DNA of 5,262 nt from an uncultured Alphaproteobacteria bacterium (GTDB lineage: Bacteria; Pseudomonadota; Alphaproteobacteria; Rickettsiales; UBA1997): NCBI GenBank assembly GCA_903898475.1, contig CAIUFU010000256.1, positions 1-5,262 of the forward strand, read 5' to 3'. Both the position numbers and the translations under genes were made by a program. A model generated the notes under the pieces. The model searched no databases. It was not told the origin of the DNA and worked only from the letters and a program-made list of their open reading frames with translations. Positions 1 through 5,262 of the stretch are shown here, in pieces (position 1 is the stretch's first letter; every line of letters starts with the position of its first letter).

Positions 1-1
1 G

Positions 2-925
<924 letters not shown>

Positions 926-928
926 TTT

Positions 929-1363
929 ATGAAAAATTTCGCTAAAAGTTTGGTAATTTTTCTCTCGATTTTATCTCTAACTGCTTGTGCCTCTTACCGC
1001 CCGATCTTTGATCCGAACGAAAAATATTTAGCGGTAGGAGAAGCAAAGGCGGATAGTGATTTTCAGGCCTGCAGAAAAGAATCAGAAGATTATTTGGATA
1101 AATATAAAGCCGAGCGCGCCGCTAAAGAAGCAGGCAGAAACGCTGTTGTTGGTGGAGTTGTGGGAGCTGCGACAGGATTAATTTTTGGTAATAAAGGCAT
1201 CAAATCTAGCCTAATCGGAACTGCAATTGGTGCGGGGGCGGGGGCTGCAATCGGTGCGCTTTCGGTAATGGGTGAAGATAAAGTAAAGCCAGATCAAGTC
1301 AAACAGCGCTACATCACAAACTGCCTAGCTCGCAACGGCTACTCAATTATTGGTTGGAGATAG
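929..1363 (+). CDS. Small glycine-zipper lipoprotein
   Basis: Predicted product of 144 residues. Residues 1-20 form a type II signal peptide: KNFAK, a hydrophobic core (SLVIFLSILSL) and the lipobox L17-T-A-C20, so Cys20 should be lipidated after cleavage by LspA. Ala follows the cysteine, which by the usual +2 rule favours outer-membrane sorting. A charged stretch (about 30-68, with Cys48) precedes two glycine-zipper segments: GGVVGAATGLIFG (75-87) and, after a short basic turn, IGTAIGAGAGAAIGAL (96-111). The tail contains Cys132 in a C-x4-GY pattern typical of small glycine-zipper lipoproteins; Cys48 and Cys132 could pair in the periplasm. The layout resembles, without being identical to, the rickettsial 17-kDa antigen and SlyB-like envelope proteins. 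The start codon sits three bases after the upstream stop with no good Shine-Dalgarno sequence, which suggests translational coupling. The exact envelope role is unknown. Confidence 0.85.
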   Translation: MKNFAKSLVIFLSILSLTACASYRPIFDPNEKYLAVGEAKADSDFQACRKESEDYLDKYKAERAAKEAGRNAVVGGVVGAATGLIFGNKGIKSSLIGTAIGAGAGAAIGALSVMGEDKVKPDQVKQRYITNCLARNGYSIIGWR

Positions 1364-1367
1364 AGTC

Positions 1368-3839
1368 TTACAATCCGGGTAACTTCTGTTCTATTGAAGT
1401 AGGGGCTAAAAACTTCGTCATATTAAATACCGATGTTGTGCCAGAGGAGGGTTTTTCTTCAGATCTATTGAGATGAGCTGCCTCTTTTTCCTGAGACAGT
1501 TTCTGAATTAGACGATTAAATTCTAAAGAGCTGTGACCATCGCGATCATGGCTGCTAGAGCAATATTCGATGAGTTTGATAACATTAATTCTCTCGCCAT
1601 CTTGATCGCAAATATCGTGATAAGCTAATCCCAAAATTCTTTGATTGCCGCGAATTTTTAACTCTACCACAGAATCTCCAACATGCTTGATTCCGTTTTC
1701 ACCTTGGCTTCGGGCAAATCTATTTTTACTATTTAAAGCATGTCTGAATTTATTTTCAGTGGCGCGATCAAGTCCGCTAAGAAGTTCTTCCGGGCAATGG
1801 ATAAAATATTTAAGGCCTTGGTTGTCGGTAAGGCTGGGGCAGGTTCTTAGATCAAGAGTTCCTTCAGAGGTGAGGGCGCTTTGTGAAGAATTAGGTGCTC
1901 TGCTATCTTGAATTTGATCGATTCTTTTTTGTCGCGAGAGCAGTTTTTCTTCTGAAATCAAACGATCGGTCAAGATTTGTAGATAGTATTTTTCTAAAAA
2001 GGACACCTCTTGCTCATCAAAAATATCACCCAATCCGGTAATGCCTTCATCCCAATTGGTAACTAAAGAATCGGCTTTGGCAGAGGCCTGGGAAGGGTCT
2101 TTATAAATTTTTGGTAAAAGCTCCAAAGCTTTTTCCTTCTCGCCTTGGAAGGTGTAAATCTTAAAAAGTAACTTGCTGTAATGGGCTTGAATCTCGTGAT
2201 CTTGAGGTGTTCTTGCCAAAATATTTTGGCAGCAAGAGATAGTAAAATTAGCTGCCGCTTCATCAGTTATTTGATAGCGACCGCTTTCATCTTGCAGTCC
2301 GAAACATGGATATTTTTCGGTAAAACTATCGAAGACCGCGCAAATTAAATCTTCATTATCTGCTGTGTGAAAAGCGAGATCAGTAAAGTTTTTTACATTC
2401 TCGAAAGCGTAGCGCGACTCTGTAGAAGCCTGACAGGCATACATCATAACTTGTGCTAAGCTATCCAGACTTCTGGTGTTCAGCCCAACCATTTCTTCAT
2501 ATCCTTCGGCGGTAAAATTATTGGTTAAGCGGGCTTTGGCATCAATTACATGAATCAGCAGATTTTTGCCGATATTATCTTTAGAGTGGCAAAATTCTCT
2601 AAATTTTTCCGAGTCACCAAGTTCAACAATTTTGCCATATTCTTTGCTGCTTGAAAGCGCTTCGAATAAATATTCGTAAAGATCTAATTTTCTGTCTGGA
2701 TTAACAATTTCAGCAATAGTTGCGGTGAGTCTTTCAAGTTGCAAAAGTTCTAAATCGCCGGAAAAGCTATATCCCTTAATGTAGCATTGCGCATTATCAG
2801 CTTCGATTGGGTTCTTGGTGGCGTAGTCTTTAAATAATTCCTGACATTCTTTTTTGGTTTCTTCAGACGAAATATTGCAGCCATTTTCCAGAAGAATATC
2901 TATAAGTTCATGATCAAAATAGATATCAACCAAGGTGTTATTGATCTGGGAATATAAAGGTAAAGATGAGTTCTTCGTTTTTTCAATTCCAAGCGCAAGA
3001 TGGTAACCTAAATCATCAGTTGATTGGGTGGCGTAAGATTGTTTGCGCAGTAAATAAGAATGCATCAATACCGGATCAGTATCTCCGCCGCTTTTGGCGG
3101 TACCAAAATATTTCGAAATGGCTATTTTTATATTACCAGTTTGAGTCGCTTCATTAGCTGCAGCTAGTGTAGCTGCGGTGTATTTATCTAAAAATTCTTG
3201 GCGAACTGTGGGCAATAAATTTGCCATTCTACTAGCCGCAATTGAGCTTTTGATTGCTTTGCCATGATCGCCATTAATCAGCTCTTCAACCATCATGAGC
3301 GAGTCTAACATTTTTTTTAGTGTCTCAAGCTCTACTGCATTTTCATTAGGTTCAAACTCCATCAAACTACCAAGACATTTTTCAATAGCATTAACTGAAG
3401 TGGCGTGAGTCAATACAAATTCCAGCAAGCATCGTTCTTGTTTGGCGCTGGGCGGGGAATCGAAATAAGTTCTGATTAAATCCTGATTGCTGAGCAATTG
3501 CTGATATTGCGAGAAAGCATCAGGTAGTTCTTGTGTATTGCTTACGTCAAAAAGTCTGTCGCGCATCAAGTTTAGTGAGGCGAATAATCGGGCAAATTGA
3601 ATGTTCTCAATAAAATCTGGGCTATTTCCATCTTGCAATGAAACTCGTTCTAATTTTTCAACAAAGCTTTGTTTTTGTGGGATGCTAAATGTTTTATCGC
3701 CGCGCTTGTGATCTAAAAATTCACAAATTTCAGTCACTCCTTCTTCGTAAGTGCTAAGTTTGCCAGTGGTTGTGTTAAGTAAGGTTTCAAGATCCGATAA
3801 TTTTTGGGGAATCGGGTTTGGTTTTTTCTTAGGTGGCAT
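1368..3839 (-). CDS. Large helical protein of unknown function with a possible RelE/HigB-like C-terminal domain
   Basis: Predicted product of 823 residues; I do not recognise a family for the whole protein. It begins with a basic, proline-containing tail (PPKKKPNPIP) and has no signal peptide or membrane segment, so it is probably cytoplasmic or delivered by a leaderless secretion route. Residues about 12-640 are predominantly amphipathic helices of repeat-solenoid style; the clearest TPR-like pair is about 549-582 (HYSKLLFKIYTFQGEKEKAL). A hydrophilic linker (about 640-672) leads to a distinct mixed segment (about 676-785). This has a helical start, then GIKHVGDSVVELKIRGNQ, RILGLAYHDI and INVIKLIEYC, a strand pattern like that of RelE/HigB or phage Gp49-like toxins. 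The last 35 residues are disordered. The gene starts 12 bases after ribBA with no evident Shine-Dalgarno sequence, so it is likely the distal gene of the riboflavin operon. Base composition matches its neighbours. The coding call is firm because of length; the function is open. Confidence 0.85.
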   Translation of the reverse strand: MPPKKKPNPIPQKLSDLETLLNTTTGKLSTYEEGVTEICEFLDHKRGDKTFSIPQKQSFVEKLERVSLQDGNSPDFIENIQFARLFASLNLMRDRLFDVSNTQELPDAFSQYQQLLSNQDLIRTYFDSPPSAKQERCLLEFVLTHATSVNAIEKCLGSLMEFEPNENAVELETLKKMLDSLMMVEELINGDHGKAIKSSIAASRMANLLPTVRQEFLDKYTAATLAAANEATQTGNIKIAISKYFGTAKSGGDTDPVLMHSYLLRKQSYATQSTDDLGYHLALGIEKTKNSSLPLYSQINNTLVDIYFDHELIDILLENGCNISSEETKKECQELFKDYATKNPIEADNAQCYIKGYSFSGDLELLQLERLTATIAEIVNPDRKLDLYEYLFEALSSSKEYGKIVELGDSEKFREFCHSKDNIGKNLLIHVIDAKARLTNNFTAEGYEEMVGLNTRSLDSLAQVMMYACQASTESRYAFENVKNFTDLAFHTADNEDLICAVFDSFTEKYPCFGLQDESGRYQITDEAAANFTISCCQNILARTPQDHEIQAHYSKLLFKIYTFQGEKEKALELLPKIYKDPSQASAKADSLVTNWDEGITGLGDIFDEQEVSFLEKYYLQILTDRLISEEKLLSRQKRIDQIQDSRAPNSSQSALTSEGTLDLRTCPSLTDNQGLKYFIHCPEELLSGLDRATENKFRHALNSKNRFARSQGENGIKHVGDSVVELKIRGNQRILGLAYHDICDQDGERINVIKLIEYCSSSHDRDGHSSLEFNRLIQKLSQEKEAAHLNRSEEKPSSGTTSVFNMTKFLAPTSIEQKLPGL

Positions 3840-3851
3840 TTTTGATTTTGT

Positions 3852-4955
3852 TTAAATGTCTAAATCTTCATAGCCGCAAATCTTGATTCCGTAACCATCA
3901 AGCCCAATCACAGATTTTTTAGAATTAGTTAGAAGTGTCATATTTTTAATTCCCAAATCAGATAAAATCTGGGCTCCGGTGCCGTAATTTCTTAATTCTT
4001 TTTCTTTGTTTTTTGGTAAGTTTTTGCCTTCGCCAAGCAAATGCAGCACTGATTCATTGGGTTGTCTAATCAAAACCAACACTCCGCTTTTTGCCTGAGA
4101 AATTTTATTCATCGCTTTCAATAAAAGTCCGGTGCGCGGATTTTGTGCCTCGTCCAAACAATCGCTGACAATGTTTAAGTGATGCATGCGAACCAATGTT
4201 GGCGCTTCTCCATCGATTTTGCCTTTGACCAAAGCAATATGTTCAACGCCATCAATTTTGCTTTTGTAAATTGTTACATCAAATTCGCCGGCGCTTTTGC
4301 TCACAAATTTTTGGCGGCTGACTACTTCAATTAATTTCTCGTTTTGGCGGCGATATTCAATCAAGTCTGCAATGGTGGCGATTTTCATTTTATGCTCTTG
4401 CGCAAATTTCACCAAGTCAGGCATACGAGCCATCGAGCCGTCATCATTCATAATTTCGCAAATAACGCCCGACGGATTTAATTCAGCAAGACGCGCAATA
4501 TCAACCGCCGCTTCGGTGTGTCCGGCGCGCACCAAGACGCCGCCATTTTGGGCTTTAAGAGGAAAAATATGTCCGGGGCTAACGATTGAATCTTTACCTT
4601 TTTTTGGATCAATCGCGTCGCTCACAGTTTTGGCGCGGTCAAAAGCCGAAATGCCGGTAGAAATTCCGATCTTAGCTTCAATTGAAACGGTAAAAGCAGT
4701 TTTGTGACGCGACTCGTTATTGGAAGACATCAAAGGCAATTCAAGCTCAGAAACTCTTGATTCTGTAAGCGTCAAGCAAATCAAACCTCGGCCATGTTTG
4801 GCCATAAAATTGATTTTGGTGTCGTCACACATTTGCGCAGGGATCACCAAATCACCTTCATTTTCGCGACCTTCATCATCAACCAAAATAAACATTTTTC
4901 CGGCTTTGGCTTCGGCGATTATTTCGGGGATGGTGGCGAGATAGTTATTGGACAT
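3852..4955 (-). CDS. ribBA: 3,4-dihydroxy-2-butanone 4-phosphate synthase fused to a degenerate GTP cyclohydrolase II-like domain (RibBX type)
   Basis: Predicted product of 367 residues. The N-terminal RibB domain (about 5-203) converts ribulose 5-phosphate to 3,4-dihydroxy-2-butanone 4-phosphate plus formate. It keeps the acidic metal/substrate loop DDEGRENEGD (26-35), HGRGLICL (54-61), TGISAFDRA (100-108), PGHIFPL (127-133), RAGHTEAAVD (143-152) and ICEIMNDDG (165-173), so it should be active. The C-terminal part (about 208-367) aligns with RibA at LVRMH (254-258), NYGTGAQILSDLG (323-335), LLTN (341-344) and GLDGYGI (351-357). However, the zinc cysteines of GTP cyclohydrolase II (C-x10-C-x-C) are absent: HSEC is replaced by HHLN, and only an unmatched Cys266 lies nearby. 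The RQEGR catalytic motif has become RQPNE. This matches the RibBX variant described from Proteobacteria, whose X domain lacks cyclohydrolase activity. Many pipelines would label it bifunctional RibBA. It starts three bases after ribE in the same operon. Confidence 0.93.
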   Translation of the reverse strand: MSNNYLATIPEIIAEAKAGKMFILVDDEGRENEGDLVIPAQMCDDTKINFMAKHGRGLICLTLTESRVSELELPLMSSNNESRHKTAFTVSIEAKIGISTGISAFDRAKTVSDAIDPKKGKDSIVSPGHIFPLKAQNGGVLVRAGHTEAAVDIARLAELNPSGVICEIMNDDGSMARMPDLVKFAQEHKMKIATIADLIEYRRQNEKLIEVVSRQKFVSKSAGEFDVTIYKSKIDGVEHIALVKGKIDGEAPTLVRMHHLNIVSDCLDEAQNPRTGLLLKAMNKISQAKSGVLVLIRQPNESVLHLLGEGKNLPKNKEKELRNYGTGAQILSDLGIKNMTLLTNSKKSVIGLDGYGIKICGYEDLDI

Positions 4956-4958
4956 TTT

Positions 4959-5262
4959 CTATTTTATTAAATTTGAAACGTAGCGGGCAATAGCATCAAT
5001 TTCTAAATTGACCAAATCGCCGATCTGAGAATTTTTAAAAGCAGTATTCTTTAAAGTGTGTTCAATCGCATTAATGCTAAACTGATTTTTCTCTACTTCA
5101 TTCACAGTTAAGGAAGTTCCATCAAGCGTAACCGATCCTTTGGCTGCGATAAATTTCATCAAATTTTTTGGCGCGCTAAAAGTGAATTTATGCGAATCTT
5201 TAATGCGCTTAATCGCCTTGATTTGAGCGGTTGCATCAACGTGACCCAAAACCATGTGGCCA
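4959..5262 (-). CDS. ribE: Riboflavin synthase, C-terminal barrel only (5' partial at the window edge)
   Basis: Riboflavin synthase (alpha chain; ribC in E. coli, ribE in many other bacteria) dismutates two 6,7-dimethyl-8-ribityllumazine molecules into riboflavin and a pyrimidinedione, the last step of riboflavin synthesis. The visible 100 residues begin at the GHMVLGHVD motif that opens the second barrel of the two-barrel subunit. They continue with KGSVTLDGTSLTVNEV and INAIEHTLKNTAF and finish with GDLVNLEIDAIARYVSNLIK. The methionine in GHMVLGHVD (codon at 5253-5255) is internal and not the start; the first barrel of roughly 100 residues lies beyond the right edge. The C-terminal helix is short, ending soon after ARYV. 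The TAG stop is followed by AAA and then the ATG of the RibB fusion gene, a spacing that implies co-translation in a riboflavin operon. Confidence 0.93.
   Translation of the reverse strand, partial: GHMVLGHVDATAQIKAIKRIKDSHKFTFSAPKNLMKFIAAKGSVTLDGTSLTVNEVEKNQFSINAIEHTLKNTAFKNSQIGDLVNLEIDAIARYVSNLIK

Noticed and set aside
929..1363. Assignment as the rickettsial 17-kDa surface antigen
   Set aside because: The lipobox and glycine-zipper layout are shared, but the charged stretch before the zipper and the C-x4-GY tail do not match the antigen sequence as I remember it, so only a general lipoprotein call is made.
1645..1911. Short open frames overlapping the 823-residue gene (1645-1911 plus, 2063-2263 minus, 2966-3157 plus)
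   Set aside because: All are embedded in a long continuous coding frame and lack ribosome binding sites or coherent protein features.
3085..3100. GC inverted repeat CCGCC...GGCGG with a six-base loop, considered as a terminator
   Set aside because: It lies in the middle of the 823-residue coding region and has no adjoining T-tract on either strand, so it is most likely chance.
4297..4707. Open frame on the plus strand opposite the RibB fusion gene
   Set aside because: It is antisense to a clearly conserved RibB coding region, and its product has no recognisable family or start signal; the same applies to the shorter plus-strand frame at 4720-4944.
3852..5262. Stop-codon readthrough or reassignment joining ribE, ribBA and the downstream gene in one frame
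   Set aside because: Both TAA and TAG are used, the proteins end where their families normally end, and each stop is followed closely by an ATG, so normal termination and reinitiation is simpler.

Overview
The window looks like a compact bacterial genome segment, probably from a Gram-negative proteobacterium. The lipoprotein signal peptide, the riboflavin synthase gene followed directly by a ribBA-type gene, and the RibBX form of that protein (RibB fused to a degenerate RibA-like domain) all fit Proteobacteria. An AT-leaning, tightly packed, host-associated alphaproteobacterium is my best guess. It rests on gene style (a disordered, proline-rich, effector-like protein, a glycine-zipper lipoprotein and a RelE-like domain), not on any marker gene.

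Plus strand, 2-1363: a reading frame already open at the left edge encodes the C-terminal 307 residues of a low-complexity protein. It has a 13-proline tract, an acidic Asp/Ser/Asn section, a Lys/Ser-rich section and three 8-residue SP/TP repeats at the end. After one stop codon and three bases comes a small lipoprotein with a glycine-zipper hairpin.

Minus strand, 5262-1368, transcribed towards the left: the end of riboflavin synthase (ribE), then a RibBX-type RibB fusion protein, then an 823-residue mostly helical protein of unknown function. The C-terminal part of this last protein has the look of a RelE/HigB (Gp49-like) fold. The three genes are separated by only 3 and 12 bases, so they are probably co-transcribed. 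RibB makes dihydroxybutanone phosphate and riboflavin synthase carries out the last step to riboflavin. The GTP cyclohydrolase II step appears not to be encoded by this fusion protein and should come from another gene.

The two gene groups converge with only four bases between their stop codons and no visible intrinsic terminator. There is no gene-free stretch longer than about a dozen bases, and no tRNA, rRNA, CRISPR array or insertion sequence was seen. The most interesting points are the long orphan protein with a possible toxin-fold tail attached to a riboflavin operon, and the disordered polyproline protein with a sharp base-composition change inside it.
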